64,000 nucleotides of DNA from Buttiauxella sp049686335 (GTDB taxonomy: Bacteria; Pseudomonadota; Gammaproteobacteria; Enterobacterales; Enterobacteriaceae): positions 558,001-622,000 of the forward strand of contig NZ_JBAVHX010000004.1 of NCBI RefSeq assembly GCF_049686335.1, given 5' to 3'. Shown here piece by piece: positions 51,627 to 60,020 of the stretch. A model generated the notes under the pieces. That model had not been told where the DNA came from. It made no database searches and saw only the letters and a program-made list of their open reading frames with translations. The stretch's first letter is position 1, and each line of letters opens with the position of its first letter. The position numbers were made by a program, and so were the translations under genes.

Positions 51627-52043
51627 ATGCGTATTACTCATGCAGTTATTTCTCTACTGCTGATATCCCCTTTATCCTGGGGTGGCAATATGACTTTTCA
51701 ATTTACCAACCCAAACTTTGGCGGTAACCCCAATAATGGGTCCTTTTTATTGAATGAGGCGCAAGCCCAGAACTCATATAAAGACCCTAGTTATGATGAT
51801 GATTTCGGTATTGAAACACCGACAGCATTAGACAACTTCACACAAGCTATTCAGTCACAGCTGCTTGGTGGTTTGCTAAGCAACATTAATACCGGCAAAC
51901 CCGGCCGTATGGTTACAAATGATTTTATCGTCGACATTGCTAATACCGACGGGCAACTGCATTTAAATGTGACTGACCGTAAAACAGGTAAAACGTCAAT
52001 CATTGAGGTTGCAGGCTTACAAAATAATTCCACTGACTTCTAG
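51627..52043 (+). CDS. csgF: Curli assembly protein CsgF
   Basis: CsgF binds the outer end of the CsgG channel and couples export to nucleation by CsgB. It is 138 residues with a signal peptide (MRITHAVISLLLISPLSWG) and the N-terminal segment GNMTFQFTNPNFGGNPNNGSFLLNEAQAQN, which inserts into CsgG. An AGGAGG ribosome binding site lies just before it. Confidence 0.97.
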   Translation: MRITHAVISLLLISPLSWGGNMTFQFTNPNFGGNPNNGSFLLNEAQAQNSYKDPSYDDDFGIETPTALDNFTQAIQSQLLGGLLSNINTGKPGRMVTNDFIVDIANTDGQLHLNVTDRKTGKTSIIEVAGLQNNSTDF

Positions 52044-52084
52044 TGGGAATTACATAATCAAAAAAGTATTTAAGGATAAACATC

Positions 52085-52918
52085 ATGCAGCGTTTACTTC
52101 TCATCGTAGCAGTGTGTTTATTAAGTGGCTGTTTAACGGCGCCACCTAAAGAAGCTGCGAAACCTACACTTTTGCCTCGTGCGCAAAGTTACCGTGACTT
52201 AACCCATTTGCCACCAGCAAAAGGGAAGCTATTTGTCTCGGTATATAATATTCAGGATGAAACCGGGCAATTTAAACCTTACCCAGCAAGTAACTTCTCA
52301 ACCGCGGTGCCACAGAGTGCGACTTCAATGTTGGTAACAGCATTAAAAGATTCACGCTGGTTTATTCCCCTGGAACGTCAGGGCCTGCAAAACTTATTGA
52401 ACGAACGTAAGATCATTCGTGCAGCACAGGAAAATGGGACCGTCGCTGAGAATAACCGTATGCCTTTGCAATCACTTGTTGCAGCAAACGTGATGGTTGA
52501 AGGCTCGATAATCGGTTATGAAAGCAATGTGAAATCAGGTGGTGTAGGTGCGCGGTACTTCGGTATCGGCGGCGAAACACAATATCAGCTGGATCAAATT
52601 GCAGTGAACTTGCGTGTGGTTAATGTGAGTACCGGTGAAGTGCTGTCATCAGTGAATACCAGTAAAACGATTTTGTCTTATGAAGTGCAGGCTGGGGTAT
52701 TCCGTTTCGTGGATTACCAACGACTGTTGGAAGGTGAAATCGGCTATACCACTAACGAACCTGTGATGATGTGTCTGATGTCAGCAATTGAAACAGGGGT
52801 TATTTATCTGGTGAATGACGGGATTAACCGTGGACTGTGGGATCTGCAAAATCCACAAGATGTTAATAACCCGGTTCTGGCTAAATACAGAGAAATGTCC
52901 GTTCCTCCAGAATCCTGA
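52085..52918 (+). CDS. csgG: Curli secretion channel lipoprotein CsgG
   Basis: CsgG forms the nine-fold outer-membrane pore for CsgA and CsgB. It is 277 residues, the E. coli length, with lipobox LLSGC (Cys16) followed by LTAPPKEAAKPTLLPRAQSYRDLTHLPPAKGKLFVSVYNIQDETGQFKPYPASNFSTAVPQSAT, which includes the constriction-loop region. It ends the csgDEFG operon and is followed by a bidirectional terminator. Confidence 0.97.
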   Translation: MQRLLLIVAVCLLSGCLTAPPKEAAKPTLLPRAQSYRDLTHLPPAKGKLFVSVYNIQDETGQFKPYPASNFSTAVPQSATSMLVTALKDSRWFIPLERQGLQNLLNERKIIRAAQENGTVAENNRMPLQSLVAANVMVEGSIIGYESNVKSGGVGARYFGIGGETQYQLDQIAVNLRVVNVSTGEVLSSVNTSKTILSYEVQAGVFRFVDYQRLLEGEIGYTTNEPVMMCLMSAIETGVIYLVNDGINRGLWDLQNPQDVNNPVLAKYREMSVPPES

Positions 52919-52933
52919 TGATTATCAGATAAT

Positions 52934-52962
52934 AAAAAAACCAGCCCAGGCTGGTTTTTTTA
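52934..52962. terminator. Bidirectional terminator between csgG and ycdZ
   Basis: AAAAAAACCAGCC-CA-GGCTGGTTTTTTT: a seven-base-pair stem with A- and T-runs on the two sides, placed between converging stops, so it can end both transcripts. Confidence 0.93.
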
Positions 52963-52963
52963 T

Positions 52964-53443
52964 TTATTCGGCTGTCACCGGGGATTGTGCTTTTGCTCTT
53001 CGCGCCGCCAGCCACAGTCCGCTGTTTTTCATCGCAAATCCAAACACCAACCCCAGCAGTAACGATGGCACAACAAGGCGCCATTCACCCTGGTTTGCAA
53101 ACGTCGCACAGGCACCGATAAACGTACCAGGCACAAATGACAGCAACATATGTTTGGCCTGAACGCACATCAGAAATGCAACAACGCCGGTCACCATGTA
53201 ACCCATTATCTCCATGTGCGGTGCCAGCGCACTGCCATGAATGATCACCTGCGCCCACAGTACACCGCTACATAATGTGCATGCAGAAATGAAAAGCCCC
53301 TTGATCCCGCCCTGCGGACACGCAAAGTACGCGGTACAACCGAGGAAACCAGCCCAACTGAGAAGGCCGAGACTCACCGCCACCCAGCCCCAAAGGCCTG
53401 AGAGAATACCGGTGGTCAATGCCAGAGAAATAAGTATGTTCAT
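52964..53443 (-). CDS. ycdZ: Inner membrane protein YcdZ (DUF1097)
   Basis: A 159-residue membrane protein with about five hydrophobic segments, beginning MNILISLALTTGILSGLWGWVAVSLGLLSWAGFLGCTAYFACPQGGIKGLF. It belongs to DUF1097; function unknown. In E. coli it lies at the same place after csgG. It stands alone, converging on csgG, with about 100 bp of AT-rich sequence before ycdY. Confidence 0.94.
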   Translation of the reverse strand: MNILISLALTTGILSGLWGWVAVSLGLLSWAGFLGCTAYFACPQGGIKGLFISACTLCSGVLWAQVIIHGSALAPHMEIMGYMVTGVVAFLMCVQAKHMLLSFVPGTFIGACATFANQGEWRLVVPSLLLGLVFGFAMKNSGLWLAARRAKAQSPVTAE

Positions 53444-53547
53444 AGCGGCGTATCATAGCAGAGCCTTATGGCTCAACTACGATCTACCGCACATTTTTTG
53501 TAGATCGGAAATAAACGTTACATTTTAAATGTGATCAATATCACACT

Positions 53548-54102
53548 CTATTCGTCATCAGCTTCTTCTAACTCATCACGCATCGCCTGAATAGCTTCAC
53601 GGCTCAGCAGGGCCAGAGTGCGATAGAACGGGGTTGTAGAGTGGGCTTCAACTTTGCCGAGGAACGTCCCCGCCCATGGCAACAGGTAATCGTCAAATAA
53701 GCGAACCTGCGCTTCAAACTCGTCTTCTTGTGATTGATCTTCCAGCCACGAGGCTGCCAGCAGCAACGTGCCAAAATGATCGGCTGGGGTTTCTGCCAGC
53801 GGCATACCGCGTTGTTTCAGGAATTCACGCACTTCACCTTCCTGACTGCCCTCTTCCCATGCGGAACGATACGGCGGGACGCTGCACTCTTCGCCAACAA
53901 ACAGCGCGTTGTAATCAGCAGCCAACAGCTGAGGATCGCAGCTTTGTTGCAGGCGAGCCAGTAACTCGTCCTGCTCCAGCGGCCAGTGCTCAGCCAGTTT
54001 GCCATCGCGGATCATCGTAAGCAGCGGAACCAACAGGGGATCCTGAGGTTGGCGGTAATACAGTGATCCTAAGATGCGACAAATAATTGAAAACTCATTC
54101 AT
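53548..54102 (-). CDS. ycdY: TorD/DmsD-family chaperone YcdY
   Basis: A 184-residue all-helical protein of the redox-enzyme maturation (TorD) family: MNEFSIICRILGSLYYRQPQDPLLVPLLTMIRDGKLAEHWPLEQDELLARLQ, with the conserved YNALFVGEECSVPPYRSAWEEGS and PADHFGTLLLAASWLEDQ. In E. coli it interacts with YcdX and raises its activity and affects swarming. It starts 38 bases after ycdX ends, so both are likely cotranscribed. Confidence 0.96.
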   Translation of the reverse strand: MNEFSIICRILGSLYYRQPQDPLLVPLLTMIRDGKLAEHWPLEQDELLARLQQSCDPQLLAADYNALFVGEECSVPPYRSAWEEGSQEGEVREFLKQRGMPLAETPADHFGTLLLAASWLEDQSQEDEFEAQVRLFDDYLLPWAGTFLGKVEAHSTTPFYRTLALLSREAIQAMRDELEEADDE

Positions 54103-54140
54103 GCTAACGGTCCATTTAGTAGAAATTCAGTCAGTAATAA

Positions 54141-54878
54141 CTAAAGTGTGGCGAATTCTTCGATTGGCGCCATGCCACGGGATTCAAGGAATCCGAGCAT
54201 ACGATCCACTGAAACATTGAGAATACGGTCTTCCGGGAACTCAACTTCTGCCAGCACTTTGCGGCACTCATCGAAATCCCCAAGGGTAAATGCAGTATGG
54301 GAATCAGAACCCAGCGATAACCAGCCACCAGCATCACGCACCGCAGCGGCGATAGCGCGGCAGTTCGGGCCACTCCCCTTGCGCGAATGGGTGAATGAAG
54401 AGTTATTCAATTCCAGCGCGACGTTATATTTTGCTGCAGCCTGGGCAATGGCAGGAATGTCGACCGGATATTTCGGGTTACCCGGATGACTAATAATGTG
54501 AACTTTTCCGCTCGCCATAGCCGCAATCATGGCTTCTGTGTGCGTTGCGCTATCTTTTGGCGGGAAAACGGGTTCGTGAAAACCGGCAATAATCAGATCC
54601 AAGGCGTCAAGCATGGGGCCAGTGCAGTCAATTTCCCCGGCAGTATTTTTAATATTGGCTTCAATACCACGCAAAATACCAACGCCATCAACCACGCGTG
54701 GCCAGATACGCATGTTCACAAAGTGCCAGTAATGCGGTGCATCTGCCATATCCGGGCCATGATCGGTAATGGCAAACAGCTTGATGCCTTTGCTTTTAGC
54801 GATCGCAATGTAGTCATGAAGGGTGCTATAGGCGTGGGTACTGGCGACGGTGTGCATATGCAGGTCAACGGGATACAT
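54141..54878 (-). CDS. ycdX: PHP-family phosphatase YcdX
   Basis: A 245-residue trinuclear-zinc phosphatase of the PHP family. Metal-binding blocks are visible: VDLHMHTVAS at the N-terminus, FAITDHGPDM, GFHEPVF, HIISHPGN and LGSDSHTAFTLG near the C-terminus. Its natural substrate is not settled. It has the E. coli length and lies in ghrA-ycdX-ycdY order on the minus strand. Confidence 0.96.
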   Translation of the reverse strand: MYPVDLHMHTVASTHAYSTLHDYIAIAKSKGIKLFAITDHGPDMADAPHYWHFVNMRIWPRVVDGVGILRGIEANIKNTAGEIDCTGPMLDALDLIIAGFHEPVFPPKDSATHTEAMIAAMASGKVHIISHPGNPKYPVDIPAIAQAAAKYNVALELNNSSFTHSRKGSGPNCRAIAAAVRDAGGWLSLGSDSHTAFTLGDFDECRKVLAEVEFPEDRILNVSVDRMLGFLESRGMAPIEEFATL

Positions 54879-54959
54879 GGCTCTCTCCTTTTATCTCTTT
54901 CCCGCAAGGATAGCAGTTATCGCCGTTGTTTTTTAGCCCGGCTCCAGCCGGGCAAAGAA

Positions 54960-55901
54960 TCAGTAGCCGTTATCTAATGACACTTCCCCGCCTGGTGGTT
55001 CCTTGTTTTCTATCTGGCGAATCGTCTTCGCGATATAAGTCATCGCTTCTTCAGGACGTGTGACCGCAGCAAGGTGCGGGGTAATTGCAATGCGAGGATG
55101 CTTCCATAACGGACTGTTCTGAGGAAGTGGCTCTTTGGCGAACACATCGAGCATCGCACCTTTTACTTTACCGCTTTCAAGCGCCGCCAGCAGATCGTCT
55201 TCAACTAAATGCACGCCACGCGCAAGGTTCATCACGTATGAATTATCGGCAAGTTTATTAAGCAACTCGCTGTTAATGATGCCAACGGTTTGCGGTGTGT
55301 TTGGCAACAGGTTAATCAGCACACGAGTGCCGGAGAGGAATTGACCCAGTTGTTCTGCGCCCGCATAACTTATGACACCAGGATAATCTTTCTTACTGCG
55401 GCTCCAGCAACGCACCGGGAAGCCCCATGCGGCGAGGCTTTCTGCCACTTTCCCGCCCAGTACACCGGCACCAAGCAGACCAATAGTAAAGTCTTCGCGG
55501 CGATAATCTTCCAGTGGCTGCCATTTGGCCTGCTGCTTTAAGGCCTGATAGTCATCAAATCGGCGGAACCAGTGCAACACCTGACTGACGGCGTACTCCT
55601 GCATTTGCAGCGCCATGCCGGTATCCTCAAGGCGGAATAGCGGCACGCCATTGGGCAACATATCAGGATGTTTCTGCAACTTGCTCAGAATGGAATCCAC
55701 ACCAGCACCTAACGCAAACACGCCTTTAAGCTCACGACGCCCGCTGAGCATCTCCACTGGAGGATGCCATACCAGCGCGTAATCAGCTGGCTGCTTATCG
55801 CCCGGATGCCACTGACGAACCCTGGCCTGCGGAAGTCGCTGTTGCATACCTTCGAGCCAAAATTGAGGATCAAATGTCGGGTGGTGAAAAATAATATCCA
55901 T
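54960..55901 (-). CDS. ghrA: Glyoxylate/hydroxypyruvate reductase GhrA
   Basis: GhrA reduces glyoxylate and hydroxypyruvate with NADPH. It is 313 residues of the D-2-hydroxyacid dehydrogenase type: the Rossmann glycines in FTIGLLGAGVLGGKVAESL, the catalytic arginine in VMNLARGVHLVEDDLLAAL, a glutamate in DVFAKEPLP and histidine in IAITPHLAAVTRPEEA. The C-terminal residues (KEPPGGEVSLDNGY) vary from E. coli. It is the last protein gene before the serine tRNAs. Confidence 0.96.
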   Translation of the reverse strand: MDIIFHHPTFDPQFWLEGMQQRLPQARVRQWHPGDKQPADYALVWHPPVEMLSGRRELKGVFALGAGVDSILSKLQKHPDMLPNGVPLFRLEDTGMALQMQEYAVSQVLHWFRRFDDYQALKQQAKWQPLEDYRREDFTIGLLGAGVLGGKVAESLAAWGFPVRCWSRSKKDYPGVISYAGAEQLGQFLSGTRVLINLLPNTPQTVGIINSELLNKLADNSYVMNLARGVHLVEDDLLAALESGKVKGAMLDVFAKEPLPQNSPLWKHPRIAITPHLAAVTRPEEAMTYIAKTIRQIENKEPPGGEVSLDNGY

Positions 55902-56044
55902 GCTTTCTCCATGTATTCTTAGACTTACGCGCAGCGTTTAACAATACATTAGATGAATCTATTTAAAAATCATCTCGCTTTGCTGATTTAAGAAGCAAGT
56001 TGTTTGAAGTTTGGCTAAACGCACCGGTTTTTCTATGAAGTGCA

Positions 56045-56073
56045 TTGACGCAGCCCAGAGATTTCCCTACATT
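56045..56073 (+). promoter_or_regulatory. Promoter of tRNA-Ser copy 1
   Basis: TTGACG, 17 bases, TACATT, then the GC-rich discriminator AGCGCCC, typical of stable-RNA promoters under stringent control. It lies 35 bases before the tRNA. Confidence 0.85.
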
Positions 56074-56108
56074 AGCGCCCGTTCCAGCAGTATCAGGAAC
56101 AACAAAAC

Positions 56109-56196
56109 GGTGAGGTGTCCGAGTGGCTGAAGGAGCACGCCTGGAAAGTGTGTATACGGCAACGTATCGAGGGTTCGAACCCCTCTCTCACCGCCA
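56109..56196 (+). tRNA. serX: tRNA-Ser (anticodon GGA), copy 1
   Basis: An 88-nt class II tRNA: acceptor GGTGAGG pairs with CCTCACC-type end (CTCACC) followed by GCCA; long variable arm; T arm GGTTCGAAC. The anticodon GGA is at 56143-56145 in CCTGGAAAG, reading UCC and UCU codons. The CCA end is encoded. Position next to ghrA matches serX of E. coli. Confidence 0.97.
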
Positions 56197-56208
56197 TATT
56201 CAAAGAGA

Positions 56209-56238
56209 AAGTCTGAATTCACGTTCAGACTTTTTTTT
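56209..56238 (+). terminator. Terminator of tRNA-Ser copy 1
   Basis: AAGTCTGAA-TTCACG-TTCAGACTTTTTTTT: a seven-base-pair stem and eight Ts, 12 bases after the tRNA. The same terminator follows copy 2, and its right half also recurs alone near 56322-56342. Confidence 0.9.
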
Positions 56239-56262
56239 CGTCTGAAATTTGTCTTCTGTTTT

Positions 56263-56292
56263 GTCGGATGACGCTGCGCTTATCCGACCTAC
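56263..56292. repeat. REP-type palindrome after tRNA-Ser copy 1
   Basis: GTCGGATGACGC-TGC-GCTTATCCGACCTAC, identical to the unit after tRNA copy 2 because the whole tRNA-terminator-REP block is duplicated. Confidence 0.8.
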
Positions 56293-56403
56293 GAAGAAGC
56301 CTTGTCATCAGCCTCAAGTATCAATTCACGTTCAGACTTTTTCCCCCCAAATTTTGGCATCGTTCATAGTTTGAGCTAACGGTATAAAAACAGAAGATTA
56401 AAC

Positions 56404-56432
56404 TTGACCGAACAGGGTTCAGTCCCTATAGT
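56404..56432 (+). promoter_or_regulatory. Promoter of tRNA-Ser copy 2
   Basis: TTGACC, 17 bases, TATAGT, then AGCGCCCC. Close to consensus, with the same discriminator as copy 1 but otherwise different sequence. Confidence 0.87.
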
Positions 56433-56473
56433 AGCGCCCCGTTGCCCCCTGATGTTGGCAACAGATACAAAAC

Positions 56474-56561
56474 GGTGAGGTGTCCGAGTGGCTGAAGGAG
56501 CACGCCTGGAAAGTGTGTATACGGCAACGTATCGAGGGTTCGAACCCCTCTCTCACCGCCA
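56474..56561 (+). tRNA. tRNA-Ser (anticodon GGA), copy 2
   Basis: Identical over all 88 nt to the copy 365 bp upstream, including the GGA anticodon and encoded CCA. It has its own near-consensus promoter and its own terminator, so it should be expressed. E. coli has a second tRNA-Ser(GGA) gene, serW, at another locus; a tandem pair here is unusual. Confidence 0.97.
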
Positions 56562-56573
56562 CATTCAAAGAGA

Positions 56574-56603
56574 AAGTCTGAATTCACGTTCAGACTTTTT
56601 TTT
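56574..56603 (+). terminator. Terminator of tRNA-Ser copy 2
   Basis: Same hairpin and T-run as after copy 1, AAGTCTGAA-TTCACG-TTCAGACT followed by Ts. Confidence 0.9.
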
Positions 56604-56628
56604 CGTCTGAAATTTGTCTTCTGTTTTG

Positions 56629-56838
56629 TCGGATGACGCTGCGCTTATCCGACCTACCCGTTTCAGTTCGTAGGGTGGATGACGCTGCACATTTCCGACC
56701 TACCCGTTTCAGTTCGTAGGGTGGATGACGCTGCGCTTATCCGACCTACCCGTTCCAGTTCGTAGGGTGGACGACGCTGCACATTTCCGACCACCCCGTT
56801 TCAGTTCGTAGGGTGGATAAGCGCAGCGTCATCCACCA
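56629..56838. repeat. REP/BIME tandem array
   Basis: About five palindromic units in 210 bp: GTCGGATGACGCTGCGCTTATCCGACCTAC, then repeated GTAGGGTGGATGACGCTGC...TCCGACCTAC units linked by CCGTTTCAGTTC spacers, ending in GGATAAGCGCAGCGTCATCC. With the terminator beyond, it fills the 332-bp gap between tRNA copy 2 and the RND gene; no protein gene is credible there. Confidence 0.88.
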
Positions 56839-56860
56839 TTTGTATCAAAGATTCGATACC

Positions 56861-56893
56861 AAAAAAAACCCGAACCTGGGTTCGGGCTTTTTT
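56861..56893 (-). terminator. Terminator of the acrEF-like operon
   Basis: On the minus strand GAAAAAAG-CCCGAACC-CA-GGTTCGGG-TTTTTTTT begins at the end of the RND gene. The stem has eight base pairs. Confidence 0.92.
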
Positions 56894-59800
56894 CTACTCG
56901 GACTTACGTTTGCTAAATCGCTCTCGTATCACCACGAAGAACACCGGCACAAAGAAGACAGCCAACAGAGTCGCCGACAACATCCCGCCCATCACACCTG
57001 TGCCGACGGCATTTTGTGCCCCGCTCCCCGCGCCACGACTCAATACCAAAGGCATTACCCCCAGGATAAACGCCAGTGACGTCATCAGAATAGGACGTAA
57101 ACGCATCCGCACTGCATCCAGCGTAGCTTCAAGCAAGCTTTTGCCTTCTTTCTCCATCAGGTCTTTCGCGAACTCGACAATCAGGATCGCATTCTTCGCC
57201 GACAGGCCAATAGTCGTCAGCAGCCCCACCTGGAAATACACGTCATTGTTCATCCCACGCATCGCCGCCGCCAGAAGCGCACCCACCACACCGAGCGGCA
57301 CTACCAGCATGACCGAGAACGGTATCGACCAACTTTCGTATAACGCCGCAAGACACAAGAACACCACGACCAGTGAGATGGCATACAGCGCCGGTGCCTG
57401 GTTTCCAGAAAGCCTTTCCTGATACGACATCCCCGTCCAGTCATAACCGATTCCGGAAGGGAGTTTCGAAGCAAGCTGTTCCATTAATACCATTGCCTCA
57501 CCGGTACTTTTGCCCGCAGTCGCCTCGCCCAACAGTTCCATAGAAGGCAAACCGTTGTAGCGTTCCAGACGCGGTGATCCATACATCCAGTGAGAGGTTG
57601 AGAACGCCGAGAGCGGCGCCATCTGCCCGTTACTGCCGCGCACATACAGATTATTAATATCCTGTGGCAACATGCGGAAACGCGCATCCGCCTGCACATA
57701 CACCTTCTTCACGCGCCCGTTATCGATAAAGTCGTTCACGTAGGTGCCACCCAAAGCACTGGCGATGGTCTGGTTGATATCCGCAAGACTAATACCAAGG
57801 GACTGCGCTTTTTCCTGATCGATTTCGAGCTTGTACTGTGGCGTATCTTCAAGACCATTCGGGCGAACACGCGTCAGCACATCGGGATGTTTCGCCACCA
57901 TGCCCATCAACTGATTACGTGCCTGAGTCAGTTGTTGATGCCCAAGATTTGCCTGGTCGATAAGTTCGAAGTCAAAACCGGTCGCGGTTCCCAACTCAAT
58001 AATGGCCGGTAAGTTAAAAGGGAAGACCAGGCCGTCGCGAATCTTGCTGAACGCTTTGGTGGCACGTTCAACGATGGCACCGACACCGTTTTCCTTTCCT
58101 GCTCTCTCTTCCCAGGGTTTCAGGCTAATAAAGGCAATCCCGGAGTTTTGCCCCTGCCCGCTATAACTAAAGCCGTTGACCGTAAACACCGATTCGACGT
58201 TCGCCTTTTCGGTGTCGAGATAGTAATGCGAGATCTCGTCGAGCACTTTTTGCGTACGTTCCTGCGTCGCACCCGCCGGCAACTGCACCATCGTCATAAA
58301 CACGCCCTGATCTTCTTCGGGCAGGAACGAGGTGGGTAAACGTAAAAATAACACCGCCATTCCGACAACAATAATCAGATATAGCAGCAGGTAGCGCCCG
58401 GTGCTGCGCAAAATATTGCTGACGCTGTCGGTGTAGTGATGCGCACTTTGGTTGAATTTTTTGTTAAACCAGCCAAAGAAACCCGTTTTTTCGTGGGACT
58501 GTGGATCGACCGGTTTTAGCAGCGTCGCGCACAACGCCGGAGTCAGGATTAACGCCACCAGCACCGAAAGCGCCATCGCCGAAACAATGGTTATCGAGAA
58601 CTGGCGATAAATGGCCCCGGTCGATCCCCCAAAGAATGCCATCGGAATAAACACCGCCGAGAGCACCATGGCAATACCGACTAAGGCGCCCTGAATCTGG
58701 CCCATCGATTTCCTGGTGGCTTCTTTAGGCGAGAGATGCTCTTCCACCATCACGCGTTCGACGTTTTCCACCACCACAATTGCATCGTCCACCAGCAAGC
58801 CTATCGCCAGCACCATACCGAACATGGTTAAGGTATTGATCGAATAGCCAAACGCGGAAAGCACGGCAAAGGTTCCGAGCAAAACCACCGGCACCGCAAT
58901 GGTCGGGATCAGCGTCGCACGGAAATTTTGCAGAAACAGATACATCACCAGGAACACCAGGATGATGGCCTCAAACAGTGTTTTCACCACTTCATGAATC
59001 GATATTTTCACAAACGGGGTGGTGTCATACGGGTACACAACCTTCATGCCCTGTGGGAAGTAAGGTTGTAATGAGGCCAGTTTCGCCTTGATACCCGCAG
59101 CGGTATCGAGCGCATTGGCTCCTGTCGCCAGTTTAATCCCCAAACCTGCAGCGGCCTGGCCATTAATTTTCGCCACCGTATTGTAGTTTTCACCACCTAA
59201 CTCAATGCGCGCCACATCGCTTAAATGCACCACGGAGCCATCTGGGTTGACTTTCAGCGTGACTTTGCCAAATTCTGCCGGATCCTTCAGGCGCGTCTGA
59301 GCGATAATTGACGCATTAAGTTGCTGATTTTTAACCGCTGGCGTCCCACCCAGTTGCCCTGCAGCAACCTGGTCATTCTGTACTTTAAGCTGACTCACCA
59401 CATCGCCAGGATTAAGTTGGTATTTGTTCAACGCATCCGCATTCAGCCAGATACGCATCGCGTACTGCGCACCAAACAGTTGAACATCCCCGACACCATT
59501 GGTACGGCTGATGGAGTCTTTGAGGTTCGAGGCCACGTAGTCGGAAATATCATCCTGGGTGAGATTGGGATTATCGGAGATAAAACCCGCCACCAGTAAG
59601 AAACTACTGGAGGATTTTTCAACGCTAATCCCCTGCTGCTGCACCTCTTGCGGCAACAGCGGCATCGCCAGTTGCAGTTTGTTCTGCACCTGAACCTGGG
59701 CAATATCCGGGCTGGTACCTGATTTAAAGGTCAGAGTAATGGTCACGCCACCAGCGGAATCACTGGTGGAAGACATGTACATCAGGTTATCGATGCCGTT

Positions 59801-60007
59801 CATGTTCTGTTCGATAACCTGCGTCACGGTGTCCTGAACCGTCTGCGCATCAGCACCAGGGTAAGTTGCCGTCACCGCGACGGCAGGAGGTGCAATTGTC
59901 GGATACTGCGCGACGGGCAGCTGTAAAATTGCCAGTCCACCGGCAATCATTAAAATGATAGCCAGTACCCAGGCAAAAATGGGTCTTTCAATAAAAAAGT
60001 TAGCCAT
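56894..60007 (-). CDS. acrF: RND multidrug efflux transporter, AcrF-like
   Basis: A 1037-residue inner-membrane proton/drug antiporter. The N-terminus MANFFIERPIFAWVLAIILMIAGGLAILQLPVAQYPTIAPPAV, the proton-relay aspartates in GLLVDDAIVVVENVERVMVEE and the lysine in GLSAKNAILIVEFAKDLME are all intact, and 12 membrane segments flank two large periplasmic loops. Length and sequence are nearer AcrF than AcrB, but naming within this family needs phylogeny. It follows its adaptor gene by 13 bases. No outer-membrane channel gene is present; TolC elsewhere is expected. Confidence 0.9.
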   Translation of the reverse strand: MANFFIERPIFAWVLAIILMIAGGLAILQLPVAQYPTIAPPAVAVTATYPGADAQTVQDTVTQVIEQNMNGIDNLMYMSSTSDSAGGVTITLTFKSGTSPDIAQVQVQNKLQLAMPLLPQEVQQQGISVEKSSSSFLLVAGFISDNPNLTQDDISDYVASNLKDSISRTNGVGDVQLFGAQYAMRIWLNADALNKYQLNPGDVVSQLKVQNDQVAAGQLGGTPAVKNQQLNASIIAQTRLKDPAEFGKVTLKVNPDGSVVHLSDVARIELGGENYNTVAKINGQAAAGLGIKLATGANALDTAAGIKAKLASLQPYFPQGMKVVYPYDTTPFVKISIHEVVKTLFEAIILVFLVMYLFLQNFRATLIPTIAVPVVLLGTFAVLSAFGYSINTLTMFGMVLAIGLLVDDAIVVVENVERVMVEEHLSPKEATRKSMGQIQGALVGIAMVLSAVFIPMAFFGGSTGAIYRQFSITIVSAMALSVLVALILTPALCATLLKPVDPQSHEKTGFFGWFNKKFNQSAHHYTDSVSNILRSTGRYLLLYLIIVVGMAVLFLRLPTSFLPEEDQGVFMTMVQLPAGATQERTQKVLDEISHYYLDTEKANVESVFTVNGFSYSGQGQNSGIAFISLKPWEERAGKENGVGAIVERATKAFSKIRDGLVFPFNLPAIIELGTATGFDFELIDQANLGHQQLTQARNQLMGMVAKHPDVLTRVRPNGLEDTPQYKLEIDQEKAQSLGISLADINQTIASALGGTYVNDFIDNGRVKKVYVQADARFRMLPQDINNLYVRGSNGQMAPLSAFSTSHWMYGSPRLERYNGLPSMELLGEATAGKSTGEAMVLMEQLASKLPSGIGYDWTGMSYQERLSGNQAPALYAISLVVVFLCLAALYESWSIPFSVMLVVPLGVVGALLAAAMRGMNNDVYFQVGLLTTIGLSAKNAILIVEFAKDLMEKEGKSLLEATLDAVRMRLRPILMTSLAFILGVMPLVLSRGAGSGAQNAVGTGVMGGMLSATLLAVFFVPVFFVVIRERFSKRKSE

Positions 60008-60020
60008 TGTCCAGAATACC

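Noticed and set aside
56045..56893. Genomic island or prophage at the serX tRNA
   Set aside because: No integrase, no phage genes and no direct repeat of the tRNA 3' end other than the full tandem tRNA copy; the DNA between is REP and terminator sequence.
56813..57079. 88-codon plus-strand frame across the terminator
   Set aside because: Runs through the REP array, a terminator and the antisense of the RND gene; no coding character.
56910..57422. 170-codon plus-strand frame opposite the RND gene, with a similar frame at 61229-61597
   Set aside because: Both are antisense shadows of the conserved C-terminal part of paralogous RND genes; their similarity follows from the sense genes.
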